From a virus, in IMG/VR virus record IMGVR_UViG_3300008448_007068, positions 1 to 38,304 of that record: a stretch of 38,304 nt of DNA; one strand, written 5' to 3'. Below are positions 7,488-14,757 of this stretch, piece after piece. Every line of letters starts with the position of its first letter. Positions within the stretch are counted from its first letter, which is position 1. The position numbers and the translations under genes were made by a program. The notes under the pieces were generated by a model. That model was not told where the DNA came from and did not search any database. It worked only from the letters and a program-made list of their open reading frames with translations.

Positions 7488-8042
7488 ATGGGATTTAATA
7501 ATATACCAGATTCTGTTAAGCAATATTTACCTGGAGATTTTTTGGCTACAAATCCAAATATTCCAGTAAATACTAATTTTTTAACAAATAATAAATTTAT
7601 TTTTATGTTGGACAGATGTCCAACAATTGCATATTTTTGCCAAAGAGCAAATGTGCCATCTGTATCGTTAGGGGTATCAATTCAGAATACGCCAACAGCA
7701 ATACAAATTCAACGACCAGGTACAACTGTTACTCTTGAAGAGTTTCAAATTGGTTTTGCGATAGATGAAGATCTTCTTAACTGGCGTGAAATTCATAACT
7801 GGATAAAATCAATAACTTATTATGGAAATAATTGTCAGATATTAAAAGAAGAACAACAAACAGCAAATGCATCTTTATTAATTCTTAATAGTTCCTATAG
7901 ACCATTTCTTAAAGTTAGATTTTATGATATTTTTCCAACTTTCTTAAGTGGTATTGATTTTGATTCGACTTTACCAGATACAGATAATATAATTGCATCT
8001 GTTAATTTCGCATATTCTTATTTTGACATCGAATCTATTTAA
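7488..8042 (+). CDS. Probable tail completion / tail-tube terminator protein (gp3-like)
   Basis: 184-aa protein without a motif I can name with certainty. In marine T4-like phages the gene between 23 and uvsY is gene 3, whose product caps the tail tube and stabilises the sheath (T4 gp3: 176 aa), and the length fits. Seen in the sequence: a Phe-Ile-Phe-Met-Leu-Asp-Arg-Cys-Pro strand, Pro-Ser-Val-Ser-Leu-Gly, and an Asp-Glu-Asp-Leu-Leu-Asn-Trp-Arg-Glu-Ile block near residue 96. This layout recalls tail-tube-like folds, so a tube-like virion protein is the safe reading. There is no Shine-Dalgarno and no later in-frame Met before residue 40, so a leaderless start is likely. Confidence 0.65.
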   Translation: MGFNNIPDSVKQYLPGDFLATNPNIPVNTNFLTNNKFIFMLDRCPTIAYFCQRANVPSVSLGVSIQNTPTAIQIQRPGTTVTLEEFQIGFAIDEDLLNWREIHNWIKSITYYGNNCQILKEEQQTANASLLILNSSYRPFLKVRFYDIFPTFLSGIDFDSTLPDTDNIIASVNFAYSYFDIESI

Positions 8043-8057
8043 TAGTATAATTTTAAA

Positions 8058-8495
8058 ATGAATATAAATGAACTTAAAAAAAGTGTAGAAGAAGATTTAA
8101 AAATTGATTCAACCGAATTGGGTTCAGAGGCTATACGCTCTCCACAATTACATAATAAGTATTTGTGTTTTTTACTAGATGAAAAACACAATCTTAATTT
8201 AATGGAATCAATTCTCAAGATGACAGAAAAAGATAAATGGCTCTATTACACTGGTAAAATGAGCGAAGAAGATCTTAAAAAGCATAACTGGGAACCATTC
8301 GATTTAGCTATTATCAAACAAGATGTTGATCGCTTTATAGAATCAGATAAACAATATTCTGATATGAAAATCAAAGTAGAACAACAAAGAGAAAAAGTTA
8401 ATTATCTTGAAAATGTTATCAAGATCATGTCGAATCGTGGATGGAATATTAAATCTGCCATTGAGTGGGTCAAATTCACTCAAGGAATTTCATGA
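8058..8495 (+). CDS. uvsY: Recombination mediator UvsY
   Basis: 145-aa protein of the T4 UvsY family (137 aa). UvsY loads the UvsX recombinase onto single-stranded DNA covered with gp32. The N-terminal Leu-Lys-x5-Glu-Asp-Leu-Lys-Ile-Asp-Ser-Thr-Glu-Leu block and the C-terminal Ile-Met-Ser-Asn-Arg-Gly-Trp-Asn-Ile-Lys block correspond to conserved UvsY segments. A Trp-Leu-Tyr-Tyr-Thr-Gly-Lys-Met block near residue 60 corresponds to Asp-Tyr-Tyr-Ser-Gly in T4. The stop overlaps the uvsW start (ATGA at 8492), so the two are translated together. Confidence 0.88.
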   Translation: MNINELKKSVEEDLKIDSTELGSEAIRSPQLHNKYLCFLLDEKHNLNLMESILKMTEKDKWLYYTGKMSEEDLKKHNWEPFDLAIIKQDVDRFIESDKQYSDMKIKVEQQREKVNYLENVIKIMSNRGWNIKSAIEWVKFTQGIS

Positions 8496-9952
8496 TAGAA
8501 ATAGAAAAAGTAGATGAAAGTTTTATAAAAATTAAATGCGAAGAAGATATCGCAAGAGAACTTTCATCTTTTTTCACATTTAAGGTTCCAAATCATGAAT
8601 ACACACCAGCCTATAGAAAAAAGAAATGGGATGGTAAGATTCGTTTATTTAATCTCGCATCAAAAACAATATATGCTGGTTTGTTAGATTATATAATAAA
8701 ATTTTTTAACGAAAGAAATTATTCATATAAATTAAATTTTAATACAGATTCTATCGATAATAATTCTTTTGAAGAATGGTTTACAAAACAAAAAATATAT
8801 TCTAATAAAAAAGAATTAAAACCGCATGATTATCAATTAGATGCTGTTAAGCAAGCATTAAATAAACAAAGAATATTATTACTTTCACCAACAGGTAGTG
8901 GTAAATCGTTAATAATTTATTTAATTCTACGATATCTTTTAGAAAAAGATCAGAAAAAATACCTAATAGTTGTTCCTACTACTGGTCTTGTGAATCAATT
9001 ATACAATGACTTTGCTGATTATTCAAATAGAGATGTTCAATTTTTACAAAAAATTCATACTATATTTGCTGGTAGAGAAAAAATAACAAATAAAAAAATA
9101 GTAATATCAACATGGCAAAGTATATTTAAAGAACCAGAATCATTTTTCAATGAATTTGATGGTATCTTTGGGGATGAATGCCATTTATTTAAAGCAAAAT
9201 CATTATCATTACTTGTTCGTAAAATGAAACAAACCAAGTATCGCATAGGAACAACAGGCACTTTAGATAATACAGAAGCACACAAACTTATCATAGAAGG
9301 ACTGTTTGGTAGATCTTATGCGGTAACAACAACTAGAGAATTAATTGACGATAATATTTTATCTAAATTAAATATCAATAATATATTATTATCTTATGAT
9401 GAATTCCCCAAAAAACCTTTATATGCACAAGAAATAGAATGGTTAATTTCAAACGATCTTCGAAATAATTTCATTGCTGATCTTGCATGTAAATTAAAGG
9501 GTAATGTTCTTGTACTCTACAATTTCGTTGAAAAGCACGGATTACCTTTATTTAATAAAATAAAGCAACGAAATAAAAAAGATGTTTTCCAAATTCATGG
9601 AAAAACAGATGTTGAAGAAAGAGAATTAATTCGCAATATAGTAAATAATCACACAAATAGTGTTCTTGTGGCATCTTATGGAACTTGCAGTACTGGAATT
9701 AATATCAAGAATATAAATGCTATTATCTTCGCCTCACCGTCCAAATCCGTTATTCGTGTTCTTCAATCAATAGGTAGAGGTCTAAGAAAGTCAGAAACAA
9801 AAGATAATGTAGTAGTATATGATATAAGTGATGATTTACATTTCAAATCATATAGGAACCATACCTTAAGACATATGGATGAGCGTTTGACCATATATAA
9901 TAATGAGAAGTTCACATACAAAACAGTAAAAGTGAAGTTAGGAGCCAAATGA
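8492..9952 (+). CDS. uvsW: Recombination DNA/RNA helicase UvsW
   Basis: 486-aa superfamily 2 helicase. T4 UvsW unwinds branched DNA and R-loops, shutting off origin replication. Motifs seen: a DNA-binding N-terminal block (Lys-Lys-Trp-Asp-Gly-Lys near 44-49), Pro-His-Asp-Tyr-Gln at 111-115, Walker A Pro-Thr-Gly-Ser-Gly-Lys-Ser at 133-139, a DECH box at 228-231, Gly-Thr-Thr-Gly-Thr motif III, and Ser-Ile-Gly-Arg-Gly-Leu-Arg motif VI. I start it at ATG 8492 rather than an upstream GTG (8465), because that ATG overlaps the uvsY stop and has AAGGA before it. T4 UvsW is about 100 aa longer. It overlaps the next gene by ATGA. Confidence 0.94.
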   Translation: MIEIEKVDESFIKIKCEEDIARELSSFFTFKVPNHEYTPAYRKKKWDGKIRLFNLASKTIYAGLLDYIIKFFNERNYSYKLNFNTDSIDNNSFEEWFTKQKIYSNKKELKPHDYQLDAVKQALNKQRILLLSPTGSGKSLIIYLILRYLLEKDQKKYLIVVPTTGLVNQLYNDFADYSNRDVQFLQKIHTIFAGREKITNKKIVISTWQSIFKEPESFFNEFDGIFGDECHLFKAKSLSLLVRKMKQTKYRIGTTGTLDNTEAHKLIIEGLFGRSYAVTTTRELIDDNILSKLNINNILLSYDEFPKKPLYAQEIEWLISNDLRNNFIADLACKLKGNVLVLYNFVEKHGLPLFNKIKQRNKKDVFQIHGKTDVEERELIRNIVNNHTNSVLVASYGTCSTGINIKNINAIIFASPSKSVIRVLQSIGRGLRKSETKDNVVVYDISDDLHFKSYRNHTLRHMDERLTIYNNEKFTYKTVKVKLGAK

Positions 9953-10671
9953 ATAAAAATACAAAAATCTTCAAACTAGTTAGTGGTGAAGAAATAATTG
10001 GCAATCTTTTAAATAATGATAATGATTCTGTTCTTAAGATTGAAAATCCAATGGTTTTCAAAACAACGACCATGCTTGATACTCGCGGAGTCCCGCATGA
10101 TGTGACAATATTAAAGGATTGGATGTTAAGATCAAATGAAAAAATTGCGGACTTGGCAAAAGAACAAGTATCTATTTCATTTAATCCAAACGAAAAAACT
10201 TTAGAACTTTATAATATTGAAATGTCAAAAAATAATATTTCTCCACAGGAAATATTAGATGCTGGTTCTGTAAAAGATAATTTTATGAATCCACTTGATG
10301 AAATCATGGATTCATATATGAGTAATTTAATTGATCTTGCAAAACAAGAACAACCAAGACGAAGAAAAGCAAAAAAGAAAAGAAGACAGCCAGAACCAGA
10401 ACAAGATGAATTAAGTCTTGAATCTTTAATTCCAAATGAATTGAAGGAAAGACCAATGATTTATCTTTCTATGGTTATTCCACCAGAATGTATTATGAAT
10501 TTAATGACTGCTGGTATTCTTGATCCAGAACAATTACTTGAAATGATCAATGAAGTAAAGAAAAAAAATAACTTTACTGGTGATGAGAAGAAGCGTGAAG
10601 ACTTTGGTAATAAGTTATCTGACTGGAACCCAGATCCAAAATCAACTGATTATGGTGATCCAGAATCTTGA
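9949..10671 (+). CDS. Conserved Sm-like-domain protein between uvsW and gene 55
   Basis: 240-aa protein of unknown function. The N-terminus (Thr-Lys-Ile-Phe-Lys-Leu-Val-Ser-Gly-Glu-Glu-Ile-Ile-Gly, then short beta-strand-like segments to about residue 85) has the look of the phage Sm-like domain, a small beta-barrel that may bind RNA. The middle holds a basic Arg/Lys cluster (about 137-146). The C-terminal half is acidic and helical, with Pro-Asn-Glu-Leu-Lys-Glu-Arg-Pro-Met-Ile-Tyr-Leu and a polar tail. A protein of this type sits at the same place in marine T4-like phages. The ATGA overlap with uvsW indicates co-translation. The Sm-like call is pattern recognition, not proof. Confidence 0.75.
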   Translation: MNKNTKIFKLVSGEEIIGNLLNNDNDSVLKIENPMVFKTTTMLDTRGVPHDVTILKDWMLRSNEKIADLAKEQVSISFNPNEKTLELYNIEMSKNNISPQEILDAGSVKDNFMNPLDEIMDSYMSNLIDLAKQEQPRRRKAKKKRRQPEPEQDELSLESLIPNELKERPMIYLSMVIPPECIMNLMTAGILDPEQLLEMINEVKKKNNFTGDEKKREDFGNKLSDWNPDPKSTDYGDPES

Positions 10672-10716
10672 TTAGTTATTATTACTTACTAAGTATTATT
10701 ACTTTATCCCTTTCTC

Positions 10717-10730
10717 TCCCCACAAGGGGA
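10717..10730 (+). terminator. Short GC hairpin, possible weak terminator
   Basis: Stem TCCCC/GGGGA with an ACAA loop, in the 121-base gap between the Sm-like gene and the gene 55 promoter. There is no T-run after it, so termination would be weak. It may instead be an RNA end or processing site. Confidence 0.35.
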
Positions 10731-10766
10731 ATTATAAGCAGAACCTCAAAACTGTCAAGTAAAAAC

Positions 10767-10794
10767 TTGAAATTTTGTAGAAATCTGTTATAAT
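10767..10794 (+). promoter_or_regulatory. Host-type sigma70 promoter before gene 55
   Basis: TTGAAA at 10767-10772, a 16-base spacer, and a perfect TATAAT at 10789-10794 with the extended TG (TGT before the -10 box). It is the only near-consensus sigma70 promoter I noticed. It would drive gene 55 and the replication and recombination genes behind it early, using host polymerase. The -10 box overlaps an in-frame ATG at 10793, which therefore cannot be the start codon on this transcript. Confidence 0.8.
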
Positions 10795-10810
10795 GAAAGA
10801 GGAGTATAAA

Positions 10811-11374
10811 ATGGCAAAAGATATAATAGAAAAAGAATTAAAATCATTAAGACATTATGTTGATAACGAAAAATTTCTTAAATCCATGAATGAATGGAAA
10901 AAAGAAGTTAAAAAGGCCGAAAAGAAAGGTCAAAAGCGACCCCCGGTAACGAATTATATAGCAGAATGCTTTATAATGATCGCTGAACACCTTTCTCAAC
11001 GGCCTAATTTTATTAATTATCCATTCCGAGAAGATATGGTTGGTGATGGTATCGAAAATTGTATTGCTTATGCTCATAATTTCGATTCTGAAAAATCATC
11101 AAATCCATTCTCGTATTTTACACAGATAATTTACTATGCTTTTTTACGCAGAATAGAACGAGAAAAGAAGCAATCTTATATAAAATATAAATGCATACAG
11201 ATGAATGATGTGGATGGTAAATTTGTAGACTGGCTTAAAAATAATCAGGGATCATCGACTTTTTCAGAATTTCTCCAAAGTACATTTTTCTTATCTGAAC
11301 ATGATATAGAAAAAATGGAGACAAAAGAAAAAGCTAAAAAGAAGCGTGGAAAGAAACCAAAAAAGAAATCATGA
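10811..11374 (+). CDS. 55: Late-gene sigma factor (gp55)
   Basis: 187-aa homologue of T4 gp55, the sigma factor that lets host RNA polymerase read TATAAATA promoters. Conserved blocks seen: Asn-Tyr-Ile-Ala-Glu-Cys-Phe-Ile-Met-Ile-Ala-Glu-His-Leu-Ser, the Met-Val-Gly-Asp-Gly-Ile-Glu block, Ala-His-Asn-Phe-Asp, and Pro-Phe-Ser-Tyr-Phe-Thr-Gln-Ile. The longest frame starts at 10793 inside the -10 box of its promoter. I choose ATG 10811, which follows a GAGGAG ribosome site. T4 gp55 ends in a hydrophobic clamp-binding segment. Here the end is instead very lysine-rich (about 12 Lys/Arg in the last 16 residues). The stop overlaps the gene 47 start. Confidence 0.92.
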   Translation: MAKDIIEKELKSLRHYVDNEKFLKSMNEWKKEVKKAEKKGQKRPPVTNYIAECFIMIAEHLSQRPNFINYPFREDMVGDGIENCIAYAHNFDSEKSSNPFSYFTQIIYYAFLRRIEREKKQSYIKYKCIQMNDVDGKFVDWLKNNQGSSTFSEFLQSTFFLSEHDIEKMETKEKAKKKRGKKPKKKS

Positions 11375-12435
11375 AAATCGCTATTATTTCAGATACCCAT
11401 TTTGGGGTTCGTAATGATTCTCCAATATTTCTGAATTATTCTTTAGATTATTTTGAGAATATATTTTTCCCATATCTACAAGAAAATAATATTCAGAATG
11501 TTATTCATATGGGTGACTTACTAGATCGTAGAAAGTATGTTAATTTTAATACTCTTGGTCAGGTAAGAACTCGTTTTATGAATAAATTCGATGAATATGG
11601 TATCACTCTTCATATTACATTGGGTAATCATGATGTCTTTTATAAGAATTCTAATCATGTAAATTCTATAAAAGAATTGTTTTCCTATGGATATAAGAAT
11701 GTCATACTATATGAACAACCAACAGATATTAAATTTGGTGACATGTGTATAGGAATTGTTCCTTGGATTTCACCTGAAAATTTTGATGAATCAGTAGAAT
11801 TTATTCAAAATAATTCTTGTTCTATTTTATGTGGGCATTTTGAGATTAATGGATTCGAAGTCATAGCTGGAATTCGGCATGAGGGTGGAGTAGAAAGTTT
11901 TATCTTTAATAATTATGATAAAGTATTTTCTGGACATTTCCATCTAAAACAAACACATAAAAATATTCATTACTTAGGCACACAATATCAATTATCTTTT
12001 GCTGATGTCGGTAGTAAAAAAGGTTTTCATGTATTCGATACAGAAACAAGAGAAACAACATTTATAGAAAATAAAAAGAATCTTTTCTATACATTAAGAT
12101 ATGACGATACTAATGAAGCATTTGTAAAAGCATTAACAAAAGCAAAATATGATAAGTATAAAGACGCATACATTAAGATAGTAGTAGTTAATAAGAAAAA
12201 CTCTAAACTATTAGATGTTATGGTTGATTCTTTAAATTCTGTTGGTGTGTATGGTATTCAAATTATTGAAGATACCAGTATATCGTCAAAGATGGATGAT
12301 GCTGAAGTAGATGTTAGTGAAGATACCATCACAATAATCTCAAAAGAAATTGATGGTATGGAACAAATAGAAGATAAAAATAAATTAAAGCTTATTATTA
12401 AAGATCTTTATATGGAGAGTTTGAGCAGTGACTGA
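11371..12435 (+). CDS. 47: Recombination endonuclease subunit, Mre11-like (gp47)
   Basis: 354-aa calcineurin-type metallophosphoesterase (T4 gp47: 339 aa). With gp46 it forms the phage equivalent of SbcCD/Mre11-Rad50 and resects DNA ends for recombination-dependent replication. Metal-binding motifs seen: Asp8-x-His10, Gly-Asp-Leu at 48-50, Gly-Asn-His-Asp at 85-88, a Cys-Gly-His-Phe-Glu block and a final Gly-His-Phe-His. The C-terminal third lacks motifs and probably contacts gp46. The start overlaps the gp55 stop (ATGA), and the end overlaps a small open frame. Confidence 0.95.
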   Translation: MKIAIISDTHFGVRNDSPIFLNYSLDYFENIFFPYLQENNIQNVIHMGDLLDRRKYVNFNTLGQVRTRFMNKFDEYGITLHITLGNHDVFYKNSNHVNSIKELFSYGYKNVILYEQPTDIKFGDMCIGIVPWISPENFDESVEFIQNNSCSILCGHFEINGFEVIAGIRHEGGVESFIFNNYDKVFSGHFHLKQTHKNIHYLGTQYQLSFADVGSKKGFHVFDTETRETTFIENKKNLFYTLRYDDTNEAFVKALTKAKYDKYKDAYIKIVVVNKKNSKLLDVMVDSLNSVGVYGIQIIEDTSISSKMDDAEVDVSEDTITIISKEIDGMEQIEDKNKLKLIIKDLYMESLSSD

Positions 12436-12547
12436 TAATAAAAAAACAGCAGATGAACTTTTATTTGAAGAAGATAAACCAGTTTTTAGATCTATGGTAA
12501 CAGAAGGTGTTCTTTTAAATGATAATATTCAAAAAGATAAAGTTTAA
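12428..12547 (+). CDS. Candidate small protein (39 aa) bridging genes 47 and 46
   Basis: GTG 12428 opens a 39-codon frame ending TAA 12545-12547. It overlaps the last 8 bases of gene 47 and the first 29 of gene 46. A GGAGAG about eight bases upstream is a good ribosome site. Without this frame there would be an 83-base untranslated gap in an otherwise gapless operon. The peptide is acidic in the first half (Ala-Asp-Glu-Leu-Leu-Phe-Glu-Glu-Asp) and ends Lys-Asp-Lys-Val. I know no function. It may also serve to carry ribosomes to the gene 46 start, which has only a weak site of its own. Confidence 0.5.
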   Translation: MTDNKKTADELLFEEDKPVFRSMVTEGVLLNDNIQKDKV

Positions 12548-14237
12548 GAATTTCGGATCGTTTGGGAATACATGGTCAGAAATTGAGTTAAATAAAAATT
12601 CAACCACTCTGGTCTGTGGTACAAATGGAAGTGGTAAATCTTTCGCGTTGCTTGATACAATTACATTTGCATTATTCGGTAAACCATTTAGAAAGATAAA
12701 TCTAACTCAAGTAAGTAATTCTATAAACAAGAAAAATTGTTTGGTTGAACTTGAGTTTTCTATAGACAAAGATGATTATAAAATTGTTCGTGGTTTATCA
12801 CCCAAGATTTTTGAAATTCATAGAAATGGAAAATTGATAAATCAAGATTCCAAAAATATTGATTATCAGGGTGTATTAGAAGAACAAATTCTTAAAATGA
12901 ATTATAAGACATTTACCCAAGTAGTAATTCTTGGTAGTTCTGCATTTGTTCCATTCATGCAATTAACTGCTTCTGATCGTAGAGCCGTTATTGAAAATAT
13001 TCTTGATATTAATATTTTTACAACTATGAATGTTATTCTTAAAACAAAGGTAACAATCGCAAAAGAAAATATTACAGATATTGTAAATAAAATAGAATTA
13101 CAAAAACAAAAAGTCGAATATCAACAAAAAATTGTGGATAATTTAACTTTACGTTTGAATAATGATATTAAAAAAATTCAAGAAGAAATAGATCAACATT
13201 CAATAGAAGAAAATAATTATCTAGAAGAAATACAAAAATTACAACAAGAAAAAAATCTTGTAGATTTAAATGATAAGATTGATGATATTCTAAAGATATT
13301 TAAAAAGAATGAGACAACAATATCACAATATACATTCAAAATTTCAGATCTTGAAAAAGAAGTAAAGTTCTATGAAAAGACAGAAAACTGTCCTAAATGC
13401 AAAACACATTTGACAGATGGTTTAAAGAAAGAAAATATAGAGTCACTGACACAAAATATTACTTCTTTAGAGAAAGAAATAAATTCATTAGTAGAGACAA
13501 ATGATTCTAATGAAAAAATTATTTCTATAGAACAGAAGAATAAACTAAAAATAGTTAAAATAGATTCTGATATTAAAGATTTGAATTCATCTATACGAGA
13601 AATAAAATCATTAATTGCCTACAAAACAAAACAATTAGCAGAATCAAATAAGATAGAAATGGATTTAGTTAGAGAAAAGACTGTTTTGAGGATGGAAAAA
13701 TCTGAACTTATTAAATTAATGAAGGAATCAGAAGTTCTTAAAGAAGATCTAACTTATCTTAAACTAGCTGGGGATATTCTTAAGGATAATGGTGTTAAGA
13801 TTAAAATAATTAAACACTATTTACCATCTATGAATAAATACATCAATAAGTATTTACGAGCCATGGATTTCTTTGTTCAGTTTAATATAGACGAAGAATT
13901 CAACGAAGTAATCAAGAGCCGTCATCGGGATGAATTCAGTTATATGAATTTCAGTGAAGGTGAAAAGATGCGTATTGATCTCGCATTGCTTTTGGCATGG
14001 AGAGAAATTGCTAAAATGAAAAATAGCGTTAATTGCAATTTATTGATTCTTGATGAAATTTTTGATTCATCTTTAGATTCAGTTGGTACTGACGAAGTAC
14101 TAAGATTGCTTAATGCTTTGGGGACTAAAACAAATGTTTTTGTTATTAGCCATAAAGCAGATCAAATCGTAGATAAATTCACAAACACAATAACATTTGA
14201 AAAGAAGAATAACTTCAGTAAAATGACCATATCATAA
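12519..14237 (+). CDS. 46: Recombination endonuclease subunit, Rad50-like (gp46)
   Basis: 572-aa SMC/Rad50-type ATPase (T4 gp46: 560 aa), partner of gp47. Seen in order: Walker A Gly-Thr-Asn-Gly-Ser-Gly-Lys-Ser at 34-41, Phe-Gly-Lys-Pro-Phe-Arg, two long Lys/Glu/Ile coiled-coil arms, a zinc hook Cys-Pro-Lys-Cys near residue 290, an ABC signature Phe-Ser-Glu-Gly-Glu-Lys, and Walker B Leu-Leu-Ile-Leu-Asp-Glu-Ile-Phe-Asp with the D-loop Ser-Leu-Asp. A His in Val-Ile-Ser-His-Lys follows. All ATPase parts are intact. The stop codon overlaps the late promoter of the next gene. Confidence 0.95.
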   Translation: MIIFKKIKFKNFGSFGNTWSEIELNKNSTTLVCGTNGSGKSFALLDTITFALFGKPFRKINLTQVSNSINKKNCLVELEFSIDKDDYKIVRGLSPKIFEIHRNGKLINQDSKNIDYQGVLEEQILKMNYKTFTQVVILGSSAFVPFMQLTASDRRAVIENILDINIFTTMNVILKTKVTIAKENITDIVNKIELQKQKVEYQQKIVDNLTLRLNNDIKKIQEEIDQHSIEENNYLEEIQKLQQEKNLVDLNDKIDDILKIFKKNETTISQYTFKISDLEKEVKFYEKTENCPKCKTHLTDGLKKENIESLTQNITSLEKEINSLVETNDSNEKIISIEQKNKLKIVKIDSDIKDLNSSIREIKSLIAYKTKQLAESNKIEMDLVREKTVLRMEKSELIKLMKESEVLKEDLTYLKLAGDILKDNGVKIKIIKHYLPSMNKYINKYLRAMDFFVQFNIDEEFNEVIKSRHRDEFSYMNFSEGEKMRIDLALLLAWREIAKMKNSVNCNLLILDEIFDSSLDSVGTDEVLRLLNALGTKTNVFVISHKADQIVDKFTNTITFEKKNNFSKMTIS

Positions 14238-14240
14238 ATA
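14233..14240 (+). promoter_or_regulatory. Late promoter (CATAAATA) with almost no leader
   Basis: CATAAATA overlaps the gp46 stop codon and is separated from ATG 14246 by five bases (TTCTT), the same spacing as at 7475. It would give a leaderless transcript of the following structural-type genes and then gp45. Confidence 0.65.
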
Positions 14241-14245
14241 TTCTT

Positions 14246-14563
14246 ATGAGTAATCCAGAACAACTTAATTATAGAGGAAATTTTAAAGAATATGATTCCC
14301 GTGGATATGAAGTAACATATAATGTTGGTGATGTTGTACTTTATGATGGAAAACAATACGTAGCCATTGAAAGAAACAAAAAATCATTACCAATAAAGAA
14401 AAATTCTGGATGGAAAGAATTATCTGGTGATATAGAAGATTATCATTATTCGGATAGTATTCCACTAAACGCAAATGTCGGTGATAGATGGGTTGACAGG
14501 TTAACTGGTAAGATGTATACTTACATAGAAGATAAAAATGGTTTTCATTGGGTAGAATTTTAA
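14246..14563 (+). CDS. Small probable virion protein with carbohydrate-binding-like repeat
   Basis: 105-aa protein. Residues about 24-60 have the pattern Tyr-x-Val-Gly-Asp-Val-Val-x-Tyr-x-Gly-Lys-Gln-Tyr-Val-Ala followed by a Gly-Trp, like the small chitin-binding (CBM5/12) fold. The second half has Gly-Asp-Arg-Trp-Val-Asp-x-Leu-Thr-Gly-x-Met-Tyr and ends His-Trp-Val-Glu-Phe, a module frequent in marine phage fibre and neck proteins. I infer a surface or tail-associated structural role; binding of sugar is a guess. There is no ribosome site and the late promoter ends five bases before the ATG. The stop overlaps the next ATG (TAATG). Confidence 0.7.
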   Translation: MSNPEQLNYRGNFKEYDSRGYEVTYNVGDVVLYDGKQYVAIERNKKSLPIKKNSGWKELSGDIEDYHYSDSIPLNANVGDRWVDRLTGKMYTYIEDKNGFHWVEF

Positions 14564-14748
14564 TGGAAAAGAATAACAATAAAAATCAACAGCCAAAGCC
14601 ACGTTCGGATCGTGGCGTTCACAATAAAGAAAAGAATGGCAAAAAGCATCGTCTTAAACAAGATCTTCGAAATTATGTTGGTAATCCAAATACTTTTGAT
14701 GATCTAGATGATCTTGATGATATGGATGATTTTGAACAGTTTAAATGA
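14563..14748 (+). CDS. Small bipolar protein just upstream of the sliding clamp
   Basis: 61-aa protein with a basic, Asn/Lys-rich first half and a strongly acidic end (repeated Asp-Asp-Leu/Met, finishing Asp-Asp-Phe-Glu-Gln-Phe-Lys). ATG 14563 overlaps the stop of the previous gene (TAATG); a longer in-frame start at 14548 would lie inside that gene and is less likely. In T4 the gene immediately before 45 is rpbA, an RNA-polymerase-binding protein. The acidic-aromatic tail also recalls the clamp-binding ends of T4 gp33 and gp55. Both are only suggestions; I do not recognise the family. Confidence 0.6.
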   Translation: MEKNNNKNQQPKPRSDRGVHNKEKNGKKHRLKQDLRNYVGNPNTFDDLDDLDDMDDFEQFK

Positions 14749-14757
14749 AAGAATACT

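Noticed and set aside
8465-8491. Longer UvsW from a GTG at 8465
   Set aside because: It overlaps uvsY by 31 bases, while ATG 8492 has an AAGGA site and the usual ATGA overlap.
13833-13840. AATAAATA inside gene 46 as a late promoter
   Set aside because: It is about 400 bases from the next gene start and differs from the strict TATAAATA found at gene starts.
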